From NCBI RefSeq assembly GCF_014192475.1, contig NZ_JACHXZ010000002.1, positions 170,120-234,119 of the forward strand: 64,000 nucleotides of DNA, written 5' to 3'. The position numbers were made by a program, and so were the translations under genes. The notes beneath the pieces were generated by a model. That model searched no databases and was not told the origin of the DNA. It saw nothing but the letters and a program-made list of their open reading frames with translations. Below are positions 10,906 through 20,217 of this stretch, piece after piece (the first letter of the stretch is position 1; each line of letters begins with the position of its first letter). The stretch is from Simiduia aestuariiviva. GTDB taxonomy: Bacteria; Pseudomonadota; Gammaproteobacteria; Pseudomonadales; Cellvibrionaceae.

Positions 10906-11667
10906 TCAGTGTTCGACTTCATTGTCGATGTGTAAATAGCGACGCAGGTAGTGAACCGCGCCGTAAAAGGGCAGTGTATCCACCAGTGCCACCACCATCT
11001 TAAAAAGGTAGTTGCTGCCCATTAAAACCAATAGCTGGGGCAGTGAAATGGCGCCGGCAAAATAGGCTGCGCCAAAGGTGATACTGATTACGGTGAATGA
11101 GTCTACGCCTTGGCTAACCAATGTGGATAGATTATTGCGCAGCCACAGGTGTTTTCCTTTGGTGAGGCGCTTCCAAAAATGGAATAGGTGGACATCGCAA
11201 TATTGCGCTGCAATGTAGGCGAGCATAGACGCCACGACGGCGCCGGAGGTGCAGGCGAAGATCAGCTGGTAAAGTTCAATGGTGTCGCCAACCACGGTGC
11301 CGTCGGGCAATATCACGTCACTTGATAGGTTGAGTGATTGCCAAGGTGGCATGCTGTCGGCGGCTACGGAAGGCAGTGAATTGCCAATCCAAAGTACTGC
11401 TATAACAAAGATATTCATGATGAGGCCAACGGTCACCATAAAATTGGCGCGCCGTTTACCGTAGATTTCGCTGACTAAATCAGTACACAAAAAAGTCAGT
11501 GGATAGGGAAGAACTCCCACAGCGAGCGCCATTGGGCCCAATTGAATAAAGCGTGTGATGCCAATCACGTTGAGCAGCGTCATAGCGCTTAAGAAAAAGC
11601 CCGCCAATACTAAAAATACTTTTTCGCGGCGCCAGTTTAATTCCTGCTGCGTTAACGGTGGAGTCAA
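10906..11667 (-). CDS. yhhQ: VUT family (YhhQ-type) queuosine-precursor transporter
   Basis: Integral inner-membrane protein of 253 aa with about six hydrophobic segments, for example EKVFLVLAGFFLSAMTLLNVIG and LAVGVLPYPLTFLCTDLVSEIYG. The segment PLTFLCTDLVSEIYGKRRA is characteristic of the YhhQ/VUT family, whose E. coli member imports preQ0/preQ1. The TTG start follows the stop of the upstream PTPS-family gene directly (TAA-TTG), so the two are probably translationally coupled. The partner gene suggests that the cargo could be a queuosine precursor or another pteridine-like compound. The 3' end converges on the SDR gene with a 6-bp gap. Confidence 0.85.
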   Translation of the reverse strand: MTPPLTQQELNWRREKVFLVLAGFFLSAMTLLNVIGITRFIQLGPMALAVGVLPYPLTFLCTDLVSEIYGKRRANFMVTVGLIMNIFVIAVLWIGNSLPSVAADSMPPWQSLNLSSDVILPDGTVVGDTIELYQLIFACTSGAVVASMLAYIAAQYCDVHLFHFWKRLTKGKHLWLRNNLSTLVSQGVDSFTVISITFGAAYFAGAISLPQLLVLMGSNYLFKMVVALVDTLPFYGAVHYLRRYLHIDNEVEH

Positions 11668-12162
11668 TTAAATGCCCTCGCGCCAAATGCAGGAGCCCCA
11701 TTGACCAGGGCCAGAGGAAACTTTCATCTCTACCTGTGCGATGTCGTGGCGCGAGACAAAGTCATCGTCGTGCAGAAAGCGTTGCAGTAGATAGTCTGCA
11801 AAGGCCTCTACCGTCGTGTTTGGAATGGGCAGCAATTTACAATCACTTTTTAGAAATACCAGGGTTTCACCGTTGAAGCTGGCTTGGTATTGGGAGCCTT
11901 GTTCGACGATGGCTAAATAGGGCGATTTGGCTGGCAGCAGGGTGTATTCATCCAATTCGTCACAGAGCGCACGAATTTTATCTTTGAGAATTTTATAGCT
12001 GAATGCCAAACCGTTGCGATTGGCGGGTGAGCTGATACTCATGGAAACGCGAAAGTTATGGCCGTGCAATCGCTCGCGCTCAGTGCCCGAAAATATCGTG
12101 AAGTGGGCGGCAGAGAATTTCATATCCTCTTTGTTGACTTCGATGGTGGTGAGACTGCTCAT
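11668..12162 (-). CDS. 6-pyruvoyl-tetrahydropterin synthase / QueD family enzyme with ExxHGH motif
   Basis: Protein of 164 aa in the COG0720 (PTPS/QueD) family. Zinc-ligand histidines lie in FSAAHF and in LHGHNF. The catalytic Cys of QueD (CxxxHGH) is missing; the sequence reads RERLHGH, so Glu occupies the ExxHGH position typical of PTPS-III, which makes 6-hydroxymethyl-dihydropterin from dihydroneopterin triphosphate in folate synthesis. The NTTVEAFADYL segment matches the family NPTxE region. The start at 12162 (MSSLTTIEV) fits the family length; a longer ATG frame begins at 12234. Whether it makes a folate, queuosine or other pterin intermediate cannot be settled here. Confidence 0.82.
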   Translation of the reverse strand: MSSLTTIEVNKEDMKFSAAHFTIFSGTERERLHGHNFRVSMSISSPANRNGLAFSYKILKDKIRALCDELDEYTLLPAKSPYLAIVEQGSQYQASFNGETLVFLKSDCKLLPIPNTTVEAFADYLLQRFLHDDDFVSRHDIAQVEMKVSSGPGQWGSCIWREGI

Positions 12163-12308
12163 TCGCGTACCGCTGGTTATAATGTGATCAGGTATGGTGA
12201 AGCTGCTGGCCCAGTATAGGGTTGGGGCCAGCAAAATTGTACCCCGTTCCTTTGCACTAAAGGGCAGACGGAGTATGCTGCCAGAATACGTTGACAGGAG
12301 ATAATCAG

Positions 12309-14000
12309 ATGAAGCAAGTGCTCAATCGGCTGTTGTTTGCAGGTGCGTTATTAGCGTTAGTGAGTCATGTAAGTGCTCAAACTGATGCGCCACCTTATGC
12401 ACAAGCGGTTGACGCTGGCGCCGTAGCCACAGTGCATCCTCTTGCGACTCAGGCGGGTATGAACGCCTTAGCTGAGGGCGGGAATGCAGTCGATGCCGCC
12501 GTAGCGGCAGCCATAACGCTGGGTGTTGTGGATAGCCACAACTCCGGTATTGGTGGCGGCGCATTTGTTTTAATTCGCACAGCCAAGGGTGAGTTATTTG
12601 CAATCGACGGCCGAGAGACGGCCCCCATGGCCGCTCACAGGGACATGTTCGTTATTGAGGGAGTTGCCGATACCCGTTTGAGTCAAATGGGCCCCTTGGC
12701 CGCCGGCGTGCCCGGTTCCGTGGCAGCCTATGAGCTGGCGATGCAAAAGGCCGGCGCCTTACCCTATGCAAAAGTGTTACTTCCCGCGGCGTCTTTGGCA
12801 GAGCAGGGTTTTGCCATTGACAGAATATTTGCGGGGCGCCTAGCGCGTTCAGCAGAGCGGCTTGCACAATTTCCCGGCAGCGCCGAGATTTTATTAGATC
12901 CAGAGGGCAACCCTTGGCCCAAAGGCCATACCTTGGCGCAGCGCGATCTGGCTAATACCTTGCGGGCTATTGCAAAAGAAGGCAGCGGCTATTTTTATAA
13001 GGGTGCCTTTGCCAAGTCTGTTGGCGATTGGATGGCCGCCAACGGCGGTGTATTAACCGCGAAAGACTTTGCTGATTATTCCGTCGTTGAGCGCAAACCA
13101 ATTACCACATCGTATCGGGGTTATACCTTGGTGGGGTTTCCGCCGCCCAGTTCGGGTGGGGTGCATACCGCACAGATATTGGGCATGCTGGAGGCCTTCG
13201 ATCTGAAATCACTCAACGATGGCGACCGTTACCACGTCATCGGTGAAGCGATGAAACTGGCGTTTGCCGATCGGGCTTATTGGTTGGGTGATCCTGCGTT
13301 TACCAAGGTGCCAAAAGGTTTAGTGCAGTCAGATTACATTGGACGACAAGCTGCACGCATCAATATGGATAGCGTGTTAGATGTCACCGGACCCGGCACC
13401 CCGAAAGATGTCGATGTCGATTTGTTCGCGAAACACACCACCCATATCGCTGCCGCCGATAAATGGGGCAACTGGGTGGCTATTACCACAACAGTAAACA
13501 CGGATTTTGGTTCGAAGGTGATCGTGCCGGGCACGGGCGTCGTGCTCAATAACCAAATGGATGATTTTTCCGTGCAACCGGGCGTGCCCAATGTGTACGG
13601 TTTGGTGGGCACTGAGGCCAACAGCGTGCAACCGGGCAAGCGGCCACTGTCCTCGATGACGCCCACCATTATTCTCAAGGGCGATCAGCCGGTGATGACA
13701 GTGGGTGCCGCGGGTGGCCCTACGATTATTACCCAAGTGGTGCAAGCCATCGTGAACCATTTAGACTTGGGCATGCCGCTCGATGACGCCTTGGCAAAAA
13801 CCCGTATCCATCAGCAGTGGCGTCCCGATATGTTGTTCATAGAGGCGAATATGCCCGCGGGTACGCGTCAAATCTTGCTCAATAAAGGCCACAAATTAAA
13901 AGAGATGGGGCCCTATGGTTCCACGCAGGCCATTGCCTGGGTGGATGGAAAATGGGTTGCTGTGTCTGAGCCGCGTTTAGCTGCGCGCAATAAAGATTAA
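12309..14000 (+). CDS. ggt: Gamma-glutamyltransferase (glutathione hydrolase)
   Basis: Periplasmic Ntn-hydrolase of 563 aa that cleaves or transfers the gamma-glutamyl group of glutathione. It has a Sec signal peptide (MKQVLNRLLFAGALLALVSH ending VSA). GGNAVDAAVAAAITLGVVDSHNSGIGGGAF is the family N-terminal signature. The self-processing and nucleophile motif TTHIAAAD begins at Thr377, and NNQMDDFS and PLSSMTPTIIL follow. The ATG at 12309 is 8 nt after AGGAG and gives the clean signal peptide; six upstream codons are ignored. The gene overlaps the convergent binding-protein gene by 4 bp at its stop. Confidence 0.95.
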   Translation: MKQVLNRLLFAGALLALVSHVSAQTDAPPYAQAVDAGAVATVHPLATQAGMNALAEGGNAVDAAVAAAITLGVVDSHNSGIGGGAFVLIRTAKGELFAIDGRETAPMAAHRDMFVIEGVADTRLSQMGPLAAGVPGSVAAYELAMQKAGALPYAKVLLPAASLAEQGFAIDRIFAGRLARSAERLAQFPGSAEILLDPEGNPWPKGHTLAQRDLANTLRAIAKEGSGYFYKGAFAKSVGDWMAANGGVLTAKDFADYSVVERKPITTSYRGYTLVGFPPPSSGGVHTAQILGMLEAFDLKSLNDGDRYHVIGEAMKLAFADRAYWLGDPAFTKVPKGLVQSDYIGRQAARINMDSVLDVTGPGTPKDVDVDLFAKHTTHIAAADKWGNWVAITTTVNTDFGSKVIVPGTGVVLNNQMDDFSVQPGVPNVYGLVGTEANSVQPGKRPLSSMTPTIILKGDQPVMTVGAAGGPTIITQVVQAIVNHLDLGMPLDDALAKTRIHQQWRPDMLFIEANMPAGTRQILLNKGHKLKEMGPYGSTQAIAWVDGKWVAVSEPRLAARNKD

Positions 14001-14947
14001 TCGCCCAGCCAATAACGGGCTTCTTGGAGAGGTGTTTCTTCGGGGAGTCCGGGGTTTGCCAATTTGAAGACGCGCCGATTTTTCATGTTGGCGCGCTTTA
14101 GAAAATGCATCAGACTTGGGTGGCTTTCAAATAGAGCGTCGAAGCTGCCGTCTTGAATCATCAACTCCAATCCTTGTTCTAGTCGTTGGGCAAGCGCGGC
14201 ATTTCCGTGTTGTACAAAAAAATACATGGGTGCTGGATACGACAACATCAATGTTTCTTCTACGGCTAGCCCTTCATCTTTGTGGGCTTCAAGCTCAATC
14301 CAGGCTTCATTAACACCTCTAGGAAAGTAGTCAAAACGCCCGCCGCGCAACATCGAAAATAAAAGTTCGTACTGTATTGAGGTGTGCACGCGCAAGCCAT
14401 TGGCTCTCAGTATGTCGGTGTCGGGCCAGTGGGCGCCTTGTCCAGCTGTCAGCTGTGCCAGTTGCTGTAGCGACGTAATGCGTGAGAAAACATCCTGTTG
14501 GCCTGCACGAATTAAAAAAACCCTCTTGCCCAATAGGCCTTTAAGAAGCGGCACCCGAATGGGTTGCATGGCATCTTCTCGCTCTTTGGATGTCATGGTC
14601 CAAATGACATCCACCGATAATCCACGCTGTAATTCCGCAATAAGTCGTGCCTGGGTAAAGGTTTCAGGGATAGACTGTAGAACGATTTCCTCATTGGGTG
14701 ATTTGCTCCGTGCGAGAGCAAGCCGCAGCAGGGTGATGACATAGTTGGTGTGCCCCGAACTACTGAACTCTTGTTGGGGTATCTTGATGATGACTTGTTG
14801 AGGGCTTTTGTCGGTGGGCAACACCGTTTGGTTGTGGGTGGGTGCCGTGGGTGTATTGGTGGCATTAGCGGTGAGCGCACCGGCTAAGGTGATGATCCCT
14901 ATCAATAATTTCCACCAAAAAGCGTGAGACATAGGCCACCGGGACAT
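13997..14947 (-). CDS. Periplasmic substrate-binding-protein-like protein (SBP family 3 fold)
   Basis: Exported protein of 316 aa, or 311 from the alternative Met at 14932. The signal peptide is FWWKLLIGIITLAGALTANA, followed by a Thr/Pro-rich linker and a type-II periplasmic-binding-protein fold. Visible elements include VVITLLRLAL-like YVITLLRLALARS, LPLLKGLLGKRVFLIR and the hinge-like GLRVHTSIQYELLFSMLRGGRFDYFPRG. No permease or ATPase gene is adjacent, so it may be an orphan sensor-type or enzyme-like member rather than part of an ABC transporter. The ligand is unknown. It stands between ggt (convergent) and the terpene-like operon on the same strand, 35 bp beyond that operon's last stop. 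Confidence 0.75.
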   Translation of the reverse strand: MSRWPMSHAFWWKLLIGIITLAGALTANATNTPTAPTHNQTVLPTDKSPQQVIIKIPQQEFSSSGHTNYVITLLRLALARSKSPNEEIVLQSIPETFTQARLIAELQRGLSVDVIWTMTSKEREDAMQPIRVPLLKGLLGKRVFLIRAGQQDVFSRITSLQQLAQLTAGQGAHWPDTDILRANGLRVHTSIQYELLFSMLRGGRFDYFPRGVNEAWIELEAHKDEGLAVEETLMLSYPAPMYFFVQHGNAALAQRLEQGLELMIQDGSFDALFESHPSLMHFLKRANMKNRRVFKLANPGLPEETPLQEARYWLGD

Positions 14948-14985
14948 CGAACGTTGATGCTAGTCTAGCAGTTTGCTGGCTGCGT

Positions 14986-16164
14986 TTACGCATTACTCGC
15001 CATTAATTGTCGCCAGGCGAGGTCTCTCATTATTTCTTCTGAGCCACCCCCGATAGCATTTACCCGCACCTCACGGTAAATGCGTTCCGCGCGACAACCC
15101 CGTAAGTAGCCCGCACCACCAAGAATTTGCAGTGCTTCGCGGGCACAGAATTCCAGGGTTTGTGTGGCTTGAACTTTGAGCAGTGCGACGTCGCTGGGTT
15201 TACTGATGCCTTGGGTAATTTGCCACGCGCAGCTGTCTAAATAGCCCTGGGTGGCATTGATCTGGCGCAGCATCTCTGCAAATTTATGTCCAATCACTTG
15301 GTGTTTGATCAATGGCTTGCCGAAGGTGTTGCGTTCGTTGGCCCAACACCAAGCGTCTTCAAAACATACTCTTGCAGCTTCTAGGGCACTGGCGGTTAAC
15401 GCCAGTCGCTCATTATTAAAATTGTGGACAATGGGTAAAAACCCACTATTTTCTTGCCCGATTAAGTGGTCGCAGGGTACGACGACATTGTCAAAATAGA
15501 GGGTGGCGGTGTCTGAACACCACCAGCCTTGTTTTTTGCTGAGGGGAGTGCGCGATACGCCTTCAAGATTGGCGTTAATCAATAACAGCGAAAGGCCGTT
15601 CACACCGGCTTCGCCCGTGCGCACGGCGGTAGTAAACCAATTGGCGCGGAGGCCACCGGTAATAAGTGTTTTGCTGCCATTGACGATGTAGTGATCGCCT
15701 TCTCGTCGTGCCTGTGTGGTTAACTGTGCAACATCGGAGCCGCCGCCCGGTTCGGTAATCGCCAAACTGATGTGTTGCTCTCCGGCCAACACGGATGGGA
15801 CTATGCGTTGTTTCAGTGCCTCACTGCCATAGTGAACGATGGGCGGCAGCGCAATACCGTGGACCATTAACGATGCATAGACGCCGCCAGCACCGCAGGC
15901 GGCCAATTCCTCGGCGGCAATGATCATATGGTGTAAATCGGTTCCCGCGCTGATGCCGCCCAAGGCTTCTGGGTATCCCAACTGCAGTAACCCGACATTT
16001 GCGGCATCCTGCCAAAGCGATGGGGGAAGGGTGCCGGCTTCCTCCCAATCATCTACGAAGGGCGTGATATGAGAATCTACAAATTTACGCAAGCTCGCGC
16101 GCCACTGTTGGTGCGTGTCAGTTTGGTAGGGGTTAGGTAGGCGAATGCTATCGCGCATCGGCAT
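14986..16164 (-). CDS. Acyl-CoA dehydrogenase (second of the operon)
   Basis: FAD-dependent acyl-CoA dehydrogenase of 392 aa, last gene of the seven-gene operon. Family features: the flavin/substrate motif ISLAITEPGGGSDVAQLTT, IVNGSKTLITGG, GFLPIVHNFNNERLA in the middle domain, and LQILGGAGYLRGCRAERIYREVR with IGGGSEEIM near the C-terminus. It passes electrons to ETF, encoded at 43.6-45.2 kb. The ATG at 16164 comes 1 bp after the stop of the carboxylase alpha subunit; a second ATG lies two codons later. It is homologous to the AtuD-like enzyme encoded at 19040-20200. In Pseudomonas atuG occupies this place, so this member may oxidise a later intermediate. Confidence 0.88.
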   Translation of the reverse strand: MPMRDSIRLPNPYQTDTHQQWRASLRKFVDSHITPFVDDWEEAGTLPPSLWQDAANVGLLQLGYPEALGGISAGTDLHHMIIAAEELAACGAGGVYASLMVHGIALPPIVHYGSEALKQRIVPSVLAGEQHISLAITEPGGGSDVAQLTTQARREGDHYIVNGSKTLITGGLRANWFTTAVRTGEAGVNGLSLLLINANLEGVSRTPLSKKQGWWCSDTATLYFDNVVVPCDHLIGQENSGFLPIVHNFNNERLALTASALEAARVCFEDAWCWANERNTFGKPLIKHQVIGHKFAEMLRQINATQGYLDSCAWQITQGISKPSDVALLKVQATQTLEFCAREALQILGGAGYLRGCRAERIYREVRVNAIGGGSEEIMRDLAWRQLMASNA

Positions 16165-16165
16165 G

Positions 16166-18196
16166 TTATTTTCCCACAGTTGATTTAAAGGCTGTTTTGG
16201 TTTGCTGCATGTGGTCCGACGGCGCCGCGCAATTTTCAGGCGCTGGTGCAATGTTAACCAAACACTGCCCTTGTCGAACTTGGTCGCCCACCTGACACAT
16301 CAGCGTCGCTTCGCCCGTTGCAGTGGCCTTGATAGGCAACTCCATCTTCATGGCCTCTAACAGTAAGAGGGTGTCGCCCGCATTAACAACCTGCCCAGAT
16401 TCGCACAAGATGGCGAGTACCTGACCATCCATGGGTGCGTTTAAATTGCCGGATGCACTGGCAGTGTCGGCATTTGTGATCAGCTTGTTGCGTTCAAAGG
16501 TGTAGTGATCAGACTTCAGCTGCACAAAAATCTGGTGCTCATTGTGACCGACAAAGGCGTGAATGCACTGGTGGTCAAGGGTGAAGGATATTTGGTTGTC
16601 TGTGTATGAGCAGCGCTCTAAATGCAGCGCTTGCTCGTCGTTCAGGTGCAATATTAATGTGCCATTACACCATTGGCGGGCGTCGAGTGTGGCTTGAAAA
16701 CCTGCGCCATTGTGCAGCCAGCGTTGTTGCTTGGCGTGGCTAAGTTGTGACAGAGCATGGTGGCTTTTGTTGTTTGGTTGCGCGCGTGTGAACGCGTACA
16801 AACAGGCTGCGGCGCGCGCTTGAGTCATGGCCGCTTCAGATGGCCTAGCGATATCGTAGGTGATTAAAAATTGTGTGGTTGGCGGAGCCTCGGTAAATCC
16901 TGGGTGTGTGCATATGCGCCTGAGAAAGCCGAGATTATGGTTAACGCCAAGCGCGATGGTGGCATCTATCTGATTGCATAGTTGTTGTATGGCGGCGTCC
17001 CGTGACTCACCCCAGGCAATGAGCTTTGCCAGCAAAGGGTCATACCATTGGGTGATCTCTGCGCCGTTAAATAACATGTGATCCGTTCGCTGGTGCGCTT
17101 GCTCTAGGCTCTGCCAAAGTGCCATGCGCCCGATTTGTGGCATGAAATTTTGTGCGGGGTCTTCAGCGTACAGTCGCACTTCTATGGCGTGTCCTCTGGG
17201 CACAAGTTGCTGCTGTGTTTTCGGTAGTGGCGCTCCCTGGGCGATTTGCAGTTGCCACTGCACGAGATCGACGCCATAAATGGCTTCGGTAACAGGGTGT
17301 TCTACCTGCAGCCGGGTATTCATTTCTAAAAAGTAAAACTGCTCCTGCTCGACGAGAAACTCCACCGTGCCTGCGCCTACATAGTCACAACTCAATGCAA
17401 TGCGCACCGCCGCTTCGCCCATGGCTTGTCGTAGCGGAGCGGGTAAATCAACAGCGGGGGCTTCTTCTATGACCTTTTGATGGCGGCGTTGCACTGAACA
17501 ATCGCGCTCCCCTAAATATACACACTGCCCATGTTGATCGGAGAAGATTTGAATTTCGATGTGCCGTGGTTGTGTGAGTGCCCGCTCGATCAGCAGTGCA
17601 TCACTACCAAAGGCATTGCGTGCTTCTGCACGGGCACTGTCGATGGCTGCCGCGAGCTGTTCCGCCGCGAGCACTAAACGCATGCCTCTACCGCCGCCGC
17701 CATGTGCAGCTTTAACCATCAACGGGAAGCCGATCTCCTGTGCGGCGTTGATGAGCTGATCATTGGACGCATTTTCCTCCGAAAACCCGGGCAGTAGTGG
17801 TACACCGGCACGCGCGACGAATTGCTTGGCGCGCCGTTTGTCGCCCATAAGCTCAATGGCATTGCTTGAAGGACCGATAAAAATAATGCCGGCTTGGTCA
17901 AGTGCTTGTGCAAGCGCGTGATTTTCCGATAGAAATCCGTAGCCTGGATGCACTGCATCTGCGCCACTGACTTTTGCCGCCTGCACAATGGCTTGAATGT
18001 TGAGATAGGAGTCTGTGGCCGTCGATGTTCCGAGTCGATGACATTCGTGCGCCATTTTAACGTGTCGCGCGTTGGCGTCGGCATCACTGAAAACAGCGAT
18101 GGTGTGCATGCCCATGGCTTTTGCGGTACGAAATATTCGGCAGGCAATTTCACCGCGGTTGGCCACTAGCAGACGTTGAATTTTCCGGTTTGTCAT
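16166..18196 (-). CDS. atuF: Biotin-dependent acyl-CoA carboxylase alpha subunit (AtuF-like, biotin carboxylase + BCCP)
   Basis: Biotin carboxylase joined to a C-terminal biotinyl domain (676 aa), the alpha subunit of a methylcrotonyl/geranyl-CoA-type carboxylase. It starts LLVANRGEIACRIFRTAK, has the ATP-grasp glycine loop HGGGGRGMRLV, the EMNTRLQVEHPVTE motif, and the biotin site EAMKMELP with Lys617. It charges biotin with CO2 for the beta subunit encoded at 20218-21813. The ATG overlaps the hydratase stop (ATGA) and follows a GAGGAAG ribosome site. LiuD (leucine pathway) is homologous; the AtuF assignment rests on gene order, since liu operons carry other neighbours such as HMG-CoA lyase, which is absent here. 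Confidence 0.82.
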   Translation of the reverse strand: MTNRKIQRLLVANRGEIACRIFRTAKAMGMHTIAVFSDADANARHVKMAHECHRLGTSTATDSYLNIQAIVQAAKVSGADAVHPGYGFLSENHALAQALDQAGIIFIGPSSNAIELMGDKRRAKQFVARAGVPLLPGFSEENASNDQLINAAQEIGFPLMVKAAHGGGGRGMRLVLAAEQLAAAIDSARAEARNAFGSDALLIERALTQPRHIEIQIFSDQHGQCVYLGERDCSVQRRHQKVIEEAPAVDLPAPLRQAMGEAAVRIALSCDYVGAGTVEFLVEQEQFYFLEMNTRLQVEHPVTEAIYGVDLVQWQLQIAQGAPLPKTQQQLVPRGHAIEVRLYAEDPAQNFMPQIGRMALWQSLEQAHQRTDHMLFNGAEITQWYDPLLAKLIAWGESRDAAIQQLCNQIDATIALGVNHNLGFLRRICTHPGFTEAPPTTQFLITYDIARPSEAAMTQARAAACLYAFTRAQPNNKSHHALSQLSHAKQQRWLHNGAGFQATLDARQWCNGTLILHLNDEQALHLERCSYTDNQISFTLDHQCIHAFVGHNEHQIFVQLKSDHYTFERNKLITNADTASASGNLNAPMDGQVLAILCESGQVVNAGDTLLLLEAMKMELPIKATATGEATLMCQVGDQVRQGQCLVNIAPAPENCAAPSDHMQQTKTAFKSTVGK

Positions 18197-19035
18197 GCTG
18201 TAACTTCCTCGTCCCGAATCCATTTAGGCCGCCGTTTTTGCATGAATGCCTGCGTTCCCTCTGGGCCATCGCCCTGGGTAACTGCATCGCTAAAGGCTTG
18301 GGCTGCCCGCGCTAACATTTGCTCACAGTTGGCGTCGTTGGCTTCGCTGAAGGGGCTTTGTTGTATCAGCAGTGATTTGGTGGTTTTCAAGGCCGCAGGC
18401 GAACAGTGATTGATGGCACGCAGTTGAGTGGCAAGGGCTTGTTGTAGGTGCACTTGATCTTGAACCAATTGATCAACTAACCCAGTGTCCAGTGCTTCCT
18501 GTGCTGTTAGCTTTTTTGCGGTGAGTGCCATTTGTCGCGCCTTGGCGTTGCCAATGCGCGCAGCCACAAAGGCGGCGATTTGCGCAGGTGGTAAGCCGAG
18601 CGTGGCTTCGGGCATGGCGAGCAGTGCGGTTTCGCTGGCGAGGCATATGTCTGACACCGCCGCCAAACCGAGGCCACCGCCCATCACTGAGCCCTCGAGT
18701 AGGCTTATAGTAGTGCAGGGCAGTCGCGCCATCGTTAACAGCAATTTTCCGTAGGCAAGATTGAGTTCATAAAATGCCGATTGGTCACCGGATTCATAGG
18801 CCTGAGCGGCTGCAAGCATGTCGGCAATGTCGCCGCCTGCGCAAAAGTGTCCATCGGCACCCTGTAGCACCAATGCGCGTATGTCCTGCTGTGTTGAAAT
18901 CCAGGTGCACACGCCGAGCAGTTCGTTGAGCATGGCGCCATTGATTGCATTGCGCACCTGTGGGCGATTTAGCGTGACAGTGATTCCGCAAAGGTTGCGG
19001 GCAATTTTTATGTGTTCACATGTGGGGATATTCAT
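18193..19035 (-). CDS. atuE: Enoyl-CoA hydratase/isomerase (AtuE-like, probable isohexenylglutaconyl-CoA hydratase)
   Basis: Crotonase-fold protein of 280 aa. It shows VTLNRPQVRNAING, the oxyanion-hole segment HFCAGGDIADM, LEGSVMGGGLGLAAVSDICLA, and the catalytic Glu region MPEATLGLPPAQIA. In the terpene pathway this enzyme would hydrate the carboxylated product (isohexenylglutaconyl-CoA); in leucine degradation the counterpart is methylglutaconyl-CoA hydratase. The start MNIPTCEH at 19035 lies 4 bp after the dehydrogenase stop; the longer upstream frame reads into that gene and is rejected. The 3' end overlaps the carboxylase start by 4 bp. Confidence 0.8.
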   Translation of the reverse strand: MNIPTCEHIKIARNLCGITVTLNRPQVRNAINGAMLNELLGVCTWISTQQDIRALVLQGADGHFCAGGDIADMLAAAQAYESGDQSAFYELNLAYGKLLLTMARLPCTTISLLEGSVMGGGLGLAAVSDICLASETALLAMPEATLGLPPAQIAAFVAARIGNAKARQMALTAKKLTAQEALDTGLVDQLVQDQVHLQQALATQLRAINHCSPAALKTTKSLLIQQSPFSEANDANCEQMLARAAQAFSDAVTQGDGPEGTQAFMQKRRPKWIRDEEVTA

Positions 19036-19039
19036 CGAC

Positions 19040-20200
19040 TTAGCCCTTTGCTTTTTTAGGGAGTATGCCCATAAGTTTGCAAATAATGCCGAGCATAATT
19101 TCATCGGCGCCGCCACCAATGGCCGTGAGCCGAAAATCTCGATACAGACGATTTATGAGCGTCGATTCCATGAACCCCATGCCACCCCAAAACTGTAAAC
19201 ACTGATCAGGTAGGCTGCGCGAGAGACGACCGGCCTTCAGTTTTGCCATGGACGCAAGCAGCGTGGCATCTTGGCCCGCCACATAATTCTCCGTGGCGCG
19301 GTAGATGAGTGACCGCAGCGCTTCGACTTCCATTTGGTGTTCGGCGAGTGCGAAGTGAATAGTTTGATTGTTGAGTAGGGGCGCATTAAACGCTTGGCGC
19401 TCACGGGTGTAGTCAATTGTACTTTGAATGCATAGCTCAAAGCCCTTGATGGTTAGCGCTGCGCCAAACAGTCGCTCCTCCTGAAATTGCAGCATTTGGT
19501 ACAAAAATCCTGCACCCTCGTCGCCAATGCGATTGCGCTGAGGGACGCGAACACCGTCAAAAAAAACCGCGGAGGTGTCTGATGAGCGCATGCCCATTTT
19601 TTCTAGCTTTGGCCCTCGACTGACGCCCGCGCAATGGGACGGAACGATGATGAGGCTTTTATTGCTGTGGGGTTTGTCGTCGCTGGTATTTGCTAAAACG
19701 CAATAGAAGTCGGCTTGATGGGCGTTGGTGATCCACATTTTTGCGCCATCAATTATATAGTCGTCACCGTCTTTGCGAGCGCGGGTCTTGATGTTGGCAA
19801 CGTCAGAGCCTGCGCCTGGTTCTGATACGGCAATGGCCGCAATGAGTTTGCCCTCAATGGCTGGCGTTAGGAATTCCTGCTTGAGTTCGTCTGATCCATA
19901 TTGTGCCAATGCCGGTGTGGCCATGGACGTTTGAACGCCAATGGCAAGTGGCACGCCGCCGCAATGCGCACCCCCCAATTCCTCAGCCAGGATAAGTTCG
20001 TAACTGAAGTCGAGGCCCAATCCTCCTGAGGCTTCCGGTTTGCTGATGCCGAGCAATCCCAAGTCGGCCAATGATTTCAAAATATCGTGCATGGGAAAGT
20101 GCCCGGCACGCTCCCATTCGTCGATGTGTGGATTCAGTTGTTCAGTGACAAAGCGTGCCACATTTTGTCGGAGTGCTTGGTGTTGCTCTGTAAATTGCAT
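19040..20200 (-). CDS. atuD: Acyl-CoA dehydrogenase (AtuD-like, probable citronellyl-CoA dehydrogenase)
   Basis: FAD acyl-CoA dehydrogenase of 386 aa, normal length. Motifs include IAAIAVSEPGAGSDVANIKT, YIIDGAKMWITNAHQADF, FQEERLFGAAL, QCLQFWGGMGFME and LTAIGGGADEIM near the end. In Pseudomonas AtuD oxidises citronellyl-CoA to cis-geranyl-CoA, and the gene occupies the same place between atuC and atuE. GGAGAA precedes the ATG. The intergenic gap to the beta-subunit gene is 17 bp. An isovaleryl-CoA dehydrogenase (LiuA) role is the main alternative, but liuA normally precedes liuB. Confidence 0.8.
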   Translation of the reverse strand: MQFTEQHQALRQNVARFVTEQLNPHIDEWERAGHFPMHDILKSLADLGLLGISKPEASGGLGLDFSYELILAEELGGAHCGGVPLAIGVQTSMATPALAQYGSDELKQEFLTPAIEGKLIAAIAVSEPGAGSDVANIKTRARKDGDDYIIDGAKMWITNAHQADFYCVLANTSDDKPHSNKSLIIVPSHCAGVSRGPKLEKMGMRSSDTSAVFFDGVRVPQRNRIGDEGAGFLYQMLQFQEERLFGAALTIKGFELCIQSTIDYTRERQAFNAPLLNNQTIHFALAEHQMEVEALRSLIYRATENYVAGQDATLLASMAKLKAGRLSRSLPDQCLQFWGGMGFMESTLINRLYRDFRLTAIGGGADEIMLGIICKLMGILPKKAKG

Positions 20201-20217
20201 AGGTTCTCCGTGAGTGG

